Shown here: in pieces, positions 8,760 to 16,976 of the stretch | Numbering within the stretch: position 1 is the stretch's first letter | Layout: the number at the start of each line of letters is the position of its first letter | Assembly (NCBI GenBank): GCA_015057775.1 | Contig: SVDT01000001.1 | Coordinates: forward strand, 31,633-95,632 | Length of the DNA stretch: 64,000 nucleotides | Reading direction: 5' to 3' | From: Paenibacillaceae bacterium | GTDB taxonomy: Bacteria > Bacillota > Clostridia > Lachnospirales > Lachnospiraceae | Notes under the pieces: model-generated | Seen by the model: only the letters and a program-made list of their open reading frames with translations | Databases searched by the model: none | What the model was told of the DNA's origin: nothing | Made by a program: the position numbers and the translations under genes

Positions 8760-8821
8760 AAATAGCTATGTACCTGTTATAAATAAATTAAGAAAAAAGA
8801 TAAAAACTTTTCACAAACGGA

Positions 8822-8830
8822 TGATATACT
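8822..8830 (+). promoter_or_regulatory. Extended -10 promoter of the lipoprotein gene
   Basis: TGA-TATACT (TG 8822-8823, TATACT 8825-8830), about 47 nt ahead of the start at 8878; the -35 region is weak. Confidence 0.45.
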
Positions 8831-8877
8831 AAATGCGATATATCAGGAAATGGCAAACATAGAAAAGAGGATGCTTT

Positions 8878-9522
8878 ATGAAAAGAACCTTAATGATCGC
8901 ATTAGCAGTCTGCACAGCAGTTATATTATCGGCTTGCGGGAAATCATCAAAGCCGGCGCAAAACGCAGCAGGTACTGTTACACAGACAGAAACTTCAAAT
9001 GAGACTTCTCCGGCGGCAAGTACACAGGCACCCGGAAGTACAGCAGAATTTAAGATATTAACCGGTAAAGTCACCGAGGTATCTGATAATATGGAATCCA
9101 TGACTGTTTTAGACGGAGAGTCGAAAACTGTTTTTCATCTGGATAATGCTGTAGTGGAAACCTCCTACGCACTGGAACCAGATGTGAAAGTTTCCATCAT
9201 CTACAAAGGTGAGATATCGGGGTCTGACACGACCAATGCAAAGGTGATTTTAGTCCTAGATGCCCAGGATAAGATGGAAGTAAAAGAAGCCACCGGAACC
9301 GTAAAGGATCAGGCCATGAGCACATTTACCATCGATACCGGTTCAGCAAAAGAGATGGGATTTATCAAAGATAACTGCGAAGGACTGGATTCCGGTGTAC
9401 TTGGAAATGCTACAGATGACAGCAATGGAAGCGGAGCTTTGGTAAAAGTTACCTATGTTACGGTTACCTATGATGCAGGCAGTGAATCAAACTTCCCCTT
9501 AAAGGTGGAAGCGGCGAAGTAA
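8878..9522 (+). CDS. Lipoprotein of unknown function
   Basis: A 214-aa lipoprotein: signal peptide with lipobox LSAC (Cys about residue 20), a 35-residue Ser/Thr/Ala linker, then a beta-rich region of two similar units. The first runs about residues 60-125 (TGKVTEVSDNMESMTVLD...) and the second about 130-210 (TGTVKDQAMSTFTIDTG...), each starting with TG.V and a sheet-like pattern, so an OB-like duplicated domain is plausible. No family is recognised with certainty. GAGG lies upstream of the ATG. It is monocistronic and faces the outside of the membrane. Confidence 0.75.
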   Translation: MKRTLMIALAVCTAVILSACGKSSKPAQNAAGTVTQTETSNETSPAASTQAPGSTAEFKILTGKVTEVSDNMESMTVLDGESKTVFHLDNAVVETSYALEPDVKVSIIYKGEISGSDTTNAKVILVLDAQDKMEVKEATGTVKDQAMSTFTIDTGSAKEMGFIKDNCEGLDSGVLGNATDDSNGSGALVKVTYVTVTYDAGSESNFPLKVEAAK

Positions 9523-9568
9523 AACCAGGTGTAAATCCCGGATGGGCAGGGCTTTTTTGATAAAAGGC

Positions 9569-9596
9569 TTGCAAATTCGGGATTTTCATGTACAAT
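9569..9596 (+). promoter_or_regulatory. Promoter of the ABC-F gene
   Basis: TTGCAA (9569-9574) and TACAAT (9591-9596) with 16-nt spacing, leaving an untranslated leader of about 115 nt. Confidence 0.55.
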
Positions 9597-9602
9597 AAGA
9601 GA

Positions 9603-9719
9603 GATGACAGAAAAGGGGCCAAAAGACCCCTATTTTGATGATTTCGGCCACGACTTTGCTGAAATCAGAAGCAGAGCTTACGATATGGAATAAAACCAGA
9701 TTTCAGAAAGGGAATTAAG
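9603..9719 (+). promoter_or_regulatory. Structured leader of the ABC-F gene, possible attenuator
   Basis: The leader contains AGGGG (9614-9618) / CCCCT (9627-9631) followed by ATTTT, and GATTTC (9640-9645) / GAAATC (9661-9666). Short hairpins like these are common in leaders of ABC-F genes that are induced by ribosome-targeting antibiotics; whether this one regulates is inference. Confidence 0.35.
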
Positions 9720-11360
9720 ATGATTAGTGCACATAACGTAACATTAAGACTTGGAAAAAAAGCATTGTTTGAAGATGTAAATATTAAGTTTACGGAAGGC
9801 AACTGTTATGGCTTAATCGGTGCCAACGGTGCCGGAAAATCCACGTTCTTAAAAATTCTTTCCGGGGAACTGGAGCCAACTGGCGGTGATATTGTAATCA
9901 CACCGGGCCAGAGACTTTCTTTCTTAAAACAGGACCATTTTAAATATGATGAGAGTCAGGTTCTTGATACAGTCATCATGGGAAATGTAAGATTATATGA
10001 GATCATGAAAGAAAAGGATGCGATCTACGCGAAGGAGGACTTCACGGATGAAGATGGCATTAAGGCTGCAGATCTGGAGGGAGAATTCGCTACCATGAAT
10101 GGTTGGGAAGCGGAATCCGATGCAGCTAACTTATTAAACGGTCTTGGAATTGAGACTGACTTACACTATAAACTGATGAAGGATTTAACCGGAGCCCAGA
10201 AGGTAAAAGTGCTTCTTGCACAGGCACTTTTTGGCAATCCTGATATTCTTCTTTTAGATGAGCCGACCAACCATTTGGATCTGGATGCCATTGCATGGCT
10301 GGAAGAGTTCCTGATTAACTTTGAGAATACGGTAATCGTGGTTTCCCATGACCGTTACTTCTTAAACAAGGTTTGTACCCATATCGCGGATATTGACTAC
10401 AGTAAGATCCAGTTGTATGCTGGTAACTATGATTTCTGGTATGAGTCAAGTCAGCTTATGGTTAAGCAGATGAAGGAAGCCAACAGAAAGAAGGAAGAAA
10501 AGATTAAGGAGCTGCAGGATTTTATTCAGCGCTTCTCAGCCAATGCTTCCAAATCCAAGCAGGCTACTTCCAGAAAACGTGCGTTAGAGAAAATCGAACT
10601 GGATGATATTAAACCTTCCAGCCGTAAATATCCTTATATTGATTTCCGTCCAGCACGGGAGATTGGTAATGAGGTTCTTACCGTGAATGATTTAACCAAA
10701 ACCATTGACGGCGTGAAGATCCTTGATCATATTTCCTTTACACTCACCAGAGAAGATAAGGTGGCTTTTGTAGGACCGAATGAGCTTGCGAAAACCGTTC
10801 TGTTTAAGATCCTTTCCGGAGAGATGGAACCAGATGAGGGCGATTATAAATGGGGTCTTACCACTACCCAGAGCTATTTCCCCAAAGATAACACAGCAGA
10901 GTTTGATAATGATGATACCATCGTGGACTGGCTGACCCAGTACTCTCCTGAGAAAGAGGCAACTTATGTTCGTGGATTCCTTGGACGTATGCTGTTTGCC
11001 GGAGAAGACGGCGTGAAGAAAGTCCGTGTTCTATCCGGTGGTGAGAAAGTCCGCTGTATGCTTTCAAAGCTGATGATAACCGGTGCCAACGTGCTGCTTT
11101 TAGACGAGCCTACAGACCACCTGGATATGGAATCCATTACAGCATTGAACAACGGACTGGTGAAATTTCAGGGAGTGCTTCTCTTTTCCTCCCGTGACCA
11201 TCAGATCGTACAGACTACAGCAAACCGTATTATGGAAATCGTAGGCGGACAGCTGATTGATAAAATTACGACTTATGACGAGTATCTGGATAGTGATGAA
11301 ATGGCTCGTAAGAGACAGGTATTTACTTTGACAGAAGAACAGGTTACTGAAAACCAGTAA
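9720..11360 (+). CDS. ABC-F family ATPase with degenerate second Walker A
   Basis: A 546-aa soluble protein with two ABC domains and no membrane segments, the layout of ABC-F translation factors that bind the ribosomal E site. Domain 1 has Walker A GANGAGKST and Walker B ILLLDEPTNHLD, but its signature is LTGAQ instead of LSGGQ. Domain 2 has GPNELAKT in place of GxxGxGKS/T and a good signature LSGGEKVR with LLLDEPTDHLD. The linker (about 245-300) is Lys/Glu rich. The pattern resembles YbiT-like members. It stands alone between its own promoter and a strong terminator. Role in translation or antibiotic protection is inferred from the family. Confidence 0.88.
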   Translation: MISAHNVTLRLGKKALFEDVNIKFTEGNCYGLIGANGAGKSTFLKILSGELEPTGGDIVITPGQRLSFLKQDHFKYDESQVLDTVIMGNVRLYEIMKEKDAIYAKEDFTDEDGIKAADLEGEFATMNGWEAESDAANLLNGLGIETDLHYKLMKDLTGAQKVKVLLAQALFGNPDILLLDEPTNHLDLDAIAWLEEFLINFENTVIVVSHDRYFLNKVCTHIADIDYSKIQLYAGNYDFWYESSQLMVKQMKEANRKKEEKIKELQDFIQRFSANASKSKQATSRKRALEKIELDDIKPSSRKYPYIDFRPAREIGNEVLTVNDLTKTIDGVKILDHISFTLTREDKVAFVGPNELAKTVLFKILSGEMEPDEGDYKWGLTTTQSYFPKDNTAEFDNDDTIVDWLTQYSPEKEATYVRGFLGRMLFAGEDGVKKVRVLSGGEKVRCMLSKLMITGANVLLLDEPTDHLDMESITALNNGLVKFQGVLLFSSRDHQIVQTTANRIMEIVGGQLIDKITTYDEYLDSDEMARKRQVFTLTEEQVTENQ

Positions 11361-11364
11361 TAAA

Positions 11365-11413
11365 AAAGCCGCTGCTTCTCAGGTTGATATGATACCTGGG
11401 AAGCAGCGGCTTT
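11365..11413. terminator. Bidirectional rho-independent terminator
   Basis: A 20-bp stem (11365-11384 with 11394-11413; core AAAGCCGCTGCTTC / GAAGCAGCGGCTTT) between convergent genes, with A/T runs on both sides. Confidence 0.9.
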
Positions 11414-11426
11414 CCTATTCATGAAA

Positions 11427-12887
11427 TTATTTTAATCCATTATACAATGTGTCAAGAAGTTCTCCATTGGAATCCTGACCAAGCTCCCATACCATGGCAC
11501 CGCCTAACTTCTTTGATTTGATATAATCTGTTTTATAAGCGATGGACTGAGGGTCTTCATAGCTGATGAAGATTGTTCCGTTAAATAACCATGGAACCAT
11601 TGACTGAGAATGAAAATATCTGGTATAACCGGTTTTGTTTAAATAATTTGCCTTGATGTCCTTGTAGCTGATGGAGTTGGCCCCACCGTATGTCTGGTAT
11701 AAGCCGTTATTGGAATTATTCACGGAAGAGTACAGGTATCCATAGAACGGGATGCCCATAACCAGCTTATCGGCAGGGAAGGAAGCATTTAACCAGGCAG
11801 TAACTCCCGAGTCCACGCTTGCTTTATATTGGGGTGAGGAATCGTTGTTATTATAAAGGGGTGCCAGTAAATCTGTATAGGGATCCCAGGTTCCGTGCAA
11901 ATCATAAGTCATAATATTTGCGAAATCCAGATATTGAGCCAGTTTAGCCATTTCTACATTTTTTACATAAGAAGCATCTGCTCCTCCGGCAATGGTTAGA
12001 AGATAGTGTTTCTGGTCCATGGCACCGCGGGCATCCAGCTTTTCTCTTATTTTTTGAAGAAGCAGGGTGAAATTCTGTTTATCCTCTGGCCGCCTGGTGT
12101 TGGTCGTCAGACCTCCGCTTACGGGATATTCCCAGTCCAGATCGATGCCGTCAAATCCATATTTTGTAATAAAATCCACGGCACTGTCTGCAAAGGCATT
12201 TCTGGATGCGTCGGTCAGAGCCGCATCCGAGAATCTACCAGACCAGTTCCAGCCGCCGACGGAAATCAATGTTTTTAAATTTGGATTTTGTAATTTTAAT
12301 GAATTTAAAAGCCTTATATTATTTGGGTCCACATCCGGATATCCAAGAGTAATCTTTAAATCCGGACCAATGTTAGCAAAGGCGTAATTAATATGAGTCA
12401 GCTTGCTGGCATCGATCTGATCCGGGCAGACGCCGCTGTAGGCCTGCCAGGCAGCATAGTAGCCAACAATTCTTCCGGATTGTGGCTGGGGTTCTGCCGG
12501 AGGTAAAGCGGGTGTTCCAGTGGTGACAGAAACGGTATTGCTGGCAGGAGACATATTTCTTTTGGTATCCTTCGCTTTTACATAAAACTGGTAAGTTGTT
12601 GCCGGAGTTAATCCGCTAACGGCATATGTAATTGAGGTTGTAGATCCAAGATAAGTATTATTTTTGTAAATCTGGTATTCTCTTACTCCCAGGCCACCTG
12701 TGGGTGGGGACCAGGTCAGGGTAAGTGAGTTGCTGGTAATATCGGTCGCATTTAGATTTTGGGGAGCAGTGGAAGTGCTTTTGTCAGGCTTTGCCGCAAA
12801 TGAATTTTTCGTGCAGTAGTTGCTGATTAGAAAAAGTAATAAAACAGATATGGTCCACATAATTGCTTTTCTCGTACTTCTTTTCAT
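11427..12887 (-). CDS. Secreted glycoside hydrolase family 18 protein with fibronectin type III domain
   Basis: A 486-aa secreted protein. After a signal peptide (about residues 1-32) comes one FN3 domain (about 38-125, NLNATDITSNSLTLTWSPP) and a GH18 catalytic domain (about 140-486). The catalytic motif DxxDxDxE is present as DGIDLDWE, so it should be an active chitinase or related endo-N-acetylglucosaminidase acting outside the cell. I start at ATG 12887, where AAGGAG lies 6 nt upstream, rather than at 12902. It is a lone gene sharing a terminator with the convergent ABC-F gene. Confidence 0.9.
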   Translation of the reverse strand: MKRSTRKAIMWTISVLLLFLISNYCTKNSFAAKPDKSTSTAPQNLNATDITSNSLTLTWSPPTGGLGVREYQIYKNNTYLGSTTSITYAVSGLTPATTYQFYVKAKDTKRNMSPASNTVSVTTGTPALPPAEPQPQSGRIVGYYAAWQAYSGVCPDQIDASKLTHINYAFANIGPDLKITLGYPDVDPNNIRLLNSLKLQNPNLKTLISVGGWNWSGRFSDAALTDASRNAFADSAVDFITKYGFDGIDLDWEYPVSGGLTTNTRRPEDKQNFTLLLQKIREKLDARGAMDQKHYLLTIAGGADASYVKNVEMAKLAQYLDFANIMTYDLHGTWDPYTDLLAPLYNNNDSSPQYKASVDSGVTAWLNASFPADKLVMGIPFYGYLYSSVNNSNNGLYQTYGGANSISYKDIKANYLNKTGYTRYFHSQSMVPWLFNGTIFISYEDPQSIAYKTDYIKSKKLGGAMVWELGQDSNGELLDTLYNGLK

Positions 12888-13014
12888 CGTGTTCTCCTTC
12901 ATAACTTATTGTGAAATTAAGTATATCATGATGGATTTTCCTTGAATAGCGCGCAAAAACTGGTATATTTGCATAAATTTGGCAATGATTAAAAAATACC
13001 GGTGAAACCTGTGC

Positions 13015-13043
13015 TTGCAGATGATTTCTTAATCGCTTATAAT
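13015..13043 (+). promoter_or_regulatory. Sigma-A promoter of cbiQ
   Basis: TTGCAG (13015-13020) and a perfect TATAAT (13038-13043) with 17-nt spacing. No riboswitch fits between it and cbiQ. Confidence 0.75.
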
Positions 13044-13067
13044 CAGCCTTAAAAGGAGGTGAGAACG

Positions 13068-13829
13068 ATTAATACCATAGATTCCTATGCTTATGAATCC
13101 CGCATAAAAGGAATAAACCCAGGATTAAAAGCGGTTGTGGCAATGGCAGCATTATTATTTTGTGTCGGAACTGGAGATGTTTTGGTATCTGTTACGGTGT
13201 TTCTGTCCATGGGTTTAATTACGGTTTTTATGGGAGGGCTTTCCGCTCAGAAGTATTTTGCCCTATTAAAGATACCGGTAACTTTTTTAGTTCTTGGAAC
13301 TGTCGCCATTGTAGTTGGGATCTCTCACGTGCCGGCAGGACGCTTTTATATAACTATGCCAGGCTTTTATCTTTATTTGTCAGACGGAGGAGCAGCTCTT
13401 GCTGCACGGCTGATTTTAAAAGCAATGGCTGCCGTAAGCGCCATGTATATGCTTGTACTTTCCACACCGGCAAGTGAGATTATTAATCTGCTTGGAAAAC
13501 TGCATGTGCCCAAACTGATATCAGAGCTGATGAATCTCATATACCGGTTCATCTTTGTTATGATGGATGTCCAGATCCATATGAAGCAGGCGGCGGAGTC
13601 CCGGCTGGGATACCATAATTTCCTTACTTCCTGCAGGTCCTTTGGAGGAATCGGAGCGAATCTGTTTATCGTTTCATTAAAGAAGGCGGGTATGTATTAT
13701 GATGCCATGACTGCCAGATGTTATGAGGGCGAACTTCTGTTTCTGGAGGAGAAAAGACCAGTGAAAGCAAAGGAGGCTGCGGCTGCGGCTGGCTATCTTG
13801 CATTTCTTTTGCTTTTATGGCTGGTGTAA
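13068..13829 (+). CDS. cbiQ: Cobalt ECF transporter T component CbiQ, apparent ATT start
   Basis: About 253 aa, five or so membrane segments, matching CbiQ: N-terminus NTIDSYAYESRIKGINPGLK and the conserved cytoplasmic helices (ESRLGYHNFLTSCRSFGGI). It couples the ATPase to the substrate-binding CbiMN. The ribosome-binding site is the unusually complete AGGAGGTGA (13054-13062). The GTG at 13059 lies inside it and cannot be the start with this site; 8 nt after AGGAGG is ATT at 13068, exactly where the family begins. So the start is read as ATT, a rare but known initiation codon. It is followed by cbiO after 16 nt. Confidence 0.85.
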   Translation: MNTIDSYAYESRIKGINPGLKAVVAMAALLFCVGTGDVLVSVTVFLSMGLITVFMGGLSAQKYFALLKIPVTFLVLGTVAIVVGISHVPAGRFYITMPGFYLYLSDGGAALAARLILKAMAAVSAMYMLVLSTPASEIINLLGKLHVPKLISELMNLIYRFIFVMMDVQIHMKQAAESRLGYHNFLTSCRSFGGIGANLFIVSLKKAGMYYDAMTARCYEGELLFLEEKRPVKAKEAAAAAGYLAFLLLLWLV

Positions 13830-13845
13830 AAATGAGGAGGAACAG

Positions 13846-14688
13846 ATGATGGAAGAAATACTTTTACAGGCAGAAAATCTTTCGTATTCTTATGGCACAG
13901 GAAGTAAAGCACTTCATGATGTGTCACTGTCTGTGAGAAAAGGGGAGAAAATTGCAGTTCTTGGTTCCAATGGAGCCGGGAAATCTACCTGCTTTTTAAA
14001 CCTGAATGGTGTCCTGATCCCGGATACGGGAACAATCAGGTATAAGGGAAAGGTTATTGGAAAAAAAGACTTAAATGAGCTTCGAAGAGAAGTGGGAATC
14101 GTATTTCAGGATGCAGACAATCAGATTATTGCATCTACCGTTTCTGCTGAGGTATCCTTCGGACCTATGAATTTAAGGCTTTCCAAAGAGGAAGTGAAAC
14201 AGCGGGTTGAAATGGCGTTAAAGTCCATGAATTTAATGATGCTGAAAGACCGCCCTCCCCACTACTTAAGCGGCGGAGAGAAGAAACGGGTAAGCATAGC
14301 AGACATCATTGCCATGGAACCGGAGGTAATCATATTTGATGAACCGACTGCATCTTTAGATCCGGTTAATGTGGAAATACTCACACAGGTTCTTGATGAA
14401 ATGACAAAAATGGGGAAAACTCTTCTGATTTCAACCCATGATGTGGATTTCGCGTATAAATGGGCAGACCGGGCGGTGGTTTTTGCCGGTGGAACCATTA
14501 TTGCAGATGGACCGGTAACAGAGATCCTGACATCTGATCATATTTTAAATCAGGGAAATTTAAAGAAGCCGGTTTTAATGGAGGTTTATGACAGTCTGGT
14601 GAAATGCCGGATTTTGCCGGAAATGAGTCCTTATTTCAGAGATACACAAGAATTGAACCAGCTGCTTAACAGGCAGTATGAAGGTTGA
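13846..14688 (+). CDS. cbiO: Cobalt ECF transporter ATPase CbiO
   Basis: A 280-aa ECF-type ATPase: Walker A GSNGAGKST, Q-loop VFQDADNQI (the DNQ typical of ECF ATPases), signature LSGGEKKRVSIAD, Walker B VIIFDEPTASLDP, and H-loop STHD. It hydrolyses ATP for cobalt uptake with CbiQ and CbiMN. The start is ATG 13846, 5 nt after GAGGAGG; the frame is open further upstream into cbiQ but has no other site. The order cbiQ-cbiO first and cbiMN after the riboswitch differs from the usual cbiMNQO. Confidence 0.93.
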   Translation: MMEEILLQAENLSYSYGTGSKALHDVSLSVRKGEKIAVLGSNGAGKSTCFLNLNGVLIPDTGTIRYKGKVIGKKDLNELRREVGIVFQDADNQIIASTVSAEVSFGPMNLRLSKEEVKQRVEMALKSMNLMMLKDRPPHYLSGGEKKRVSIADIIAMEPEVIIFDEPTASLDPVNVEILTQVLDEMTKMGKTLLISTHDVDFAYKWADRAVVFAGGTIIADGPVTEILTSDHILNQGNLKKPVLMEVYDSLVKCRILPEMSPYFRDTQELNQLLNRQYEG

Positions 14689-14727
14689 CAGAATTTGGTA
14701 TTGCAGTTACAATACAATCGTATTATC

Positions 14728-14892
14728 TAAAAGGTGCCTGTGAAATTCTCCGCAGGATAATAGGGAAAAGGGTGAAAGTCCCTTACGGTCCCGCCGCTGT
14801 ATATGCAGAGCAGGGCTCCATAAGTCACTGGGAAACCGGGAAGAGGGAGCAGCTGTGTTTGAAGCATGAGTCAGAAGACCTGCCTTTTTGTT
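14728..14892 (+). promoter_or_regulatory. Cobalamin (B12) riboswitch aptamer
   Basis: Conserved class features occur in order: AAGGTGCC (14731 on), GGGAAAAGGGTGAAAGTCCC, ACGGTCCCGCCGCTGT, GTCACTG, CGGGAAG, and the closing AGTCAGAAGACCTGCC (about 14870-14885). It lies between cbiO and cbiM and should shut off cbiMN when adenosylcobalamin is plentiful. Confidence 0.93.
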
Positions 14893-14962
14893 TGGAGTAT
14901 CCGGTTACGAGCGATGACCGGTGCCGGGAAGTCTTTTTGTAGTACAAAGATTTACCCATAGG

Positions 14963-15010
14963 GCACCAGTCTGATGTGTGGGAACCATCGGATGTGAGGT
15001 GCTTATTTTA
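14963..15010 (+). terminator. Expression-platform terminator of the B12 riboswitch
   Basis: GCACC (14963-14967) pairs with GGTGC (14998-15002), with an inner TCTGATG / CATCGGA stem, followed by TTATTTTA just before the cbiM ribosome-binding site. Confidence 0.65.
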
Positions 15011-15027
15011 TTGGAAGGAGAATGAAA

Positions 15028-15777
15028 ATGAGTAAGAAAGAAAAAAGTATCATGAAACTTGCAACTGCATTTGCGCTGACATTTGGAATCGTTCCCAGTG
15101 CCTTTGCAATGCATATTATGGAGGGCTATTTGCCAGTAGGGTATTGTGTCGCATGGGGGGCAGTCTGTGTGCCATTTCTCATTGCGGGCTTCTTTTCCAT
15201 TCAGAAGACGCTCCGGGAGAACAGGAAGGCGATCACAGTTCTTGCCATGTCAGGAGCATTTGTATTTGTGCTTTCCTCATTAAAGATTCCGTCTGTGACT
15301 GGAAGCTGCTCCCATATGACTGGAACCGGACTCGGCGCAATTTTGTTTGGACCGTCGGCAGTCAGTATTCTGGGGATTATTGTTTTAATCTTTCAGGCGG
15401 TTCTGCTGGCCCACGGAGGTCTTACCACACTGGGAGCAAATACCTTTTCCATGGCAATTGCAGGTCCTTTCGTGTCTTTTGGAATATACAGACTTTGTAA
15501 AGCGTTAAAAGTGAATAAAATGGCAGCGGTTTTTCTTGCTGCGACGTTAGGCGATTTATTTACATACTGTGTTACCAGTTTTCAGCTTGCCTTAGCCTAT
15601 CCTTCTGAAATAGGTGGCGTTGGCGCCTCTGCTGTTAAATTCCTTGGGGTATTTGCACCCACCCAGCTGCCTCTTGCGGTGATTGAGGGAATTCTCACTA
15701 CAGTCATTGTAATGACTCTTGAAACTTATGCTCTTCCGGAGCTAAAAGCCATTGGATTTACAAGGGAGGTAAAATAA
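15028..15777 (+). CDS. cbiM: Cobalt ECF transporter S component CbiM
   Basis: A 249-aa membrane protein. A signal peptide ending in AFA is followed by MHIMEGYLP, the hallmark whose new N-terminal Met-His residues bind cobalt after cleavage. Further motifs are [27 protein letters not shown] (key part GSCSHMTG) and FQALLLAHGG-like [11 protein letters not shown] use ATG 15028 (7 nt after AAGGAG) instead of ATG 15022. It is the first gene under riboswitch control and pairs with cbiN one base later. Confidence 0.95.
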   Translation: MSKKEKSIMKLATAFALTFGIVPSAFAMHIMEGYLPVGYCVAWGAVCVPFLIAGFFSIQKTLRENRKAITVLAMSGAFVFVLSSLKIPSVTGSCSHMTGTGLGAILFGPSAVSILGIIVLIFQAVLLAHGGLTTLGANTFSMAIAGPFVSFGIYRLCKALKVNKMAAVFLAATLGDLFTYCVTSFQLALAYPSEIGGVGASAVKFLGVFAPTQLPLAVIEGILTTVIVMTLETYALPELKAIGFTREVK

Positions 15778-15778
15778 T

Positions 15779-16096
15779 ATGAGCAGGAAAAGAAAACAGA
15801 CGATCGCGGTGCTGCTGGTTCTCGTATGTCTGATTGCCATCATTCCTTTGTTTGCCTTAAAGGGAGCAGAGTTTGGGGGATCGGATGATGCAGGAAGCCA
15901 GATGATCACAGAAATCCGGGGTGCGGAATATGAACCATGGTTTACTCCCGTTATGGAAGCTGCCATAGGTGGAGAACTTCCTGGGGAAATAGAAAGTCTT
16001 TTGTTCTGCCTTCAGACGGGAATCGGAGTGGGAGTCATCGCATTTTTTATGGGAAGGCTGGTGGAACGGAAAAAATGGCAGGATAAACAGTCATAA
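15779..16096 (+). CDS. cbiN: Cobalt ECF transporter accessory component CbiN
   Basis: A 105-aa protein with two membrane helices (about 8-28 and 77-93) flanking an extracytoplasmic loop with the conserved GAEFGGSDDAG and YEPWFTPV stretches, all typical of CbiN. It helps CbiM take up cobalt. GGGAGG lies 9 nt before the ATG; the start comes one base after the cbiM stop codon. Confidence 0.93.
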   Translation: MSRKRKQTIAVLLVLVCLIAIIPLFALKGAEFGGSDDAGSQMITEIRGAEYEPWFTPVMEAAIGGELPGEIESLLFCLQTGIGVGVIAFFMGRLVERKKWQDKQS

Positions 16097-16122
16097 TGAT
16101 TAAAATGTGTAGTTAGACACAG

Positions 16123-16169
16123 AAAAAGAGCTGGTTCAGATATCATAATATATCTAATCGGCTTTTTTT
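16123..16169. terminator. Terminator between cbiN and a convergent regulator gene
   Basis: Flanking A-run (16123-16127) and T7 run (16163-16169) enclose a stem with AGATAT / ATATCT core and GC / GC ends; it can serve both strands. Confidence 0.7.
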
Positions 16170-16174
16170 AATTG

Positions 16175-16837
16175 TCATAAACAGTTCTCATTAACAGCCA
16201 ATGTGGCGAGAGATGAAAAATCCTTAATTCTGTATCTTTTTTTGTCCATATGCTGCAATATATCCGCCTCACATAAGACCGAAAACACATGAAGCAGGTG
16301 ACGGTAGCTGACACCCAGATATTCCGCAACCTCTGTGTGTTTCCTGTTATAGATTTCTCCGTCTGCAGATAATAGTATAAAATTAGCCAGACGGTTAACA
16401 AGAGGATAATTCTGATTAGTCGCATAATTTGAGGTATTGCGAAGGGCCTTCCGGCATAAAAACAGGCACAGATAATTTAAGAATTTGGTATCATCTTTTA
16501 AAAGATGGCTTACTTCCCTTAGAGGCAGCAGGATACAGACGCAATTATCCAAAGCAATGACTCCATTGGTATATTTCTGCGCACCCATGAATTCCATCTC
16601 ACCAAATAAGGATGGAGCTTTAAAAAAATCAATAATGGTAACCTTTCCGTTTTCATGAGTCAGGAAAAGCTTGGCATTTCCCTTTATAAGAAATACCAGA
16701 TCAGATAAATCATCGCCTTCTCTGCATATTAACTCATTTTTTCGAAATTCCTTCCATTTGACATATGGAGTAATATCAAAGGAAAAGATATTAGTGACAT
16801 ATGAGGGAATGGTTTCGTCCGCCTTTTTCATATTCAT
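16175..16837 (-). CDS. Crp/Fnr-family transcriptional regulator (YeiL-like)
   Basis: A 220-aa regulator with an N-terminal cyclic-nucleotide-binding fold (about 20-130; ICREGDDLSDLVFLIKGNAKL, FGEMEF) and a C-terminal winged helix (about 165-205; HTEVAEYLGVSYRHLLHVF). The Arg/Ser pair that binds cAMP in Crp is not evident, so the signal is unknown. The general pattern recalls E. coli YeiL. The start ATG 16837 is used; TTG 16843 is the alternative. It converges on cbiN and diverges from the HAD gene; no target is apparent. Confidence 0.8.
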   Translation of the reverse strand: MNMKKADETIPSYVTNIFSFDITPYVKWKEFRKNELICREGDDLSDLVFLIKGNAKLFLTHENGKVTIIDFFKAPSLFGEMEFMGAQKYTNGVIALDNCVCILLPLREVSHLLKDDTKFLNYLCLFLCRKALRNTSNYATNQNYPLVNRLANFILLSADGEIYNRKHTEVAEYLGVSYRHLLHVFSVLCEADILQHMDKKRYRIKDFSSLATLAVNENCL

Positions 16838-16940
16838 AGACAAATCTCTTTCAAACTCTTTTTTATAATTTATCTTACTATAAAACTTCCCTAAATTCCA
16901 GATTTATGTAATAAAACTCATATTTTTCACAGAAAGCAAA

Positions 16941-16949
16941 TGATATAAT
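16941..16949 (+). promoter_or_regulatory. Extended -10 promoter of the HAD phosphatase gene
   Basis: TGA-TATAAT (16941-16949), 28 nt before the start codon, with a weak AT-rich -35 region. Confidence 0.55.
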
Positions 16950-16976
16950 ATCGGGTATGATGAGGGGGTATGAATT

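Noticed and set aside
14685..14942. Open reading frame of 85 codons behind cbiO
   Set aside because: It lies across the cobalamin riboswitch, whose conserved boxes explain the sequence; no ribosome-binding site or family match.
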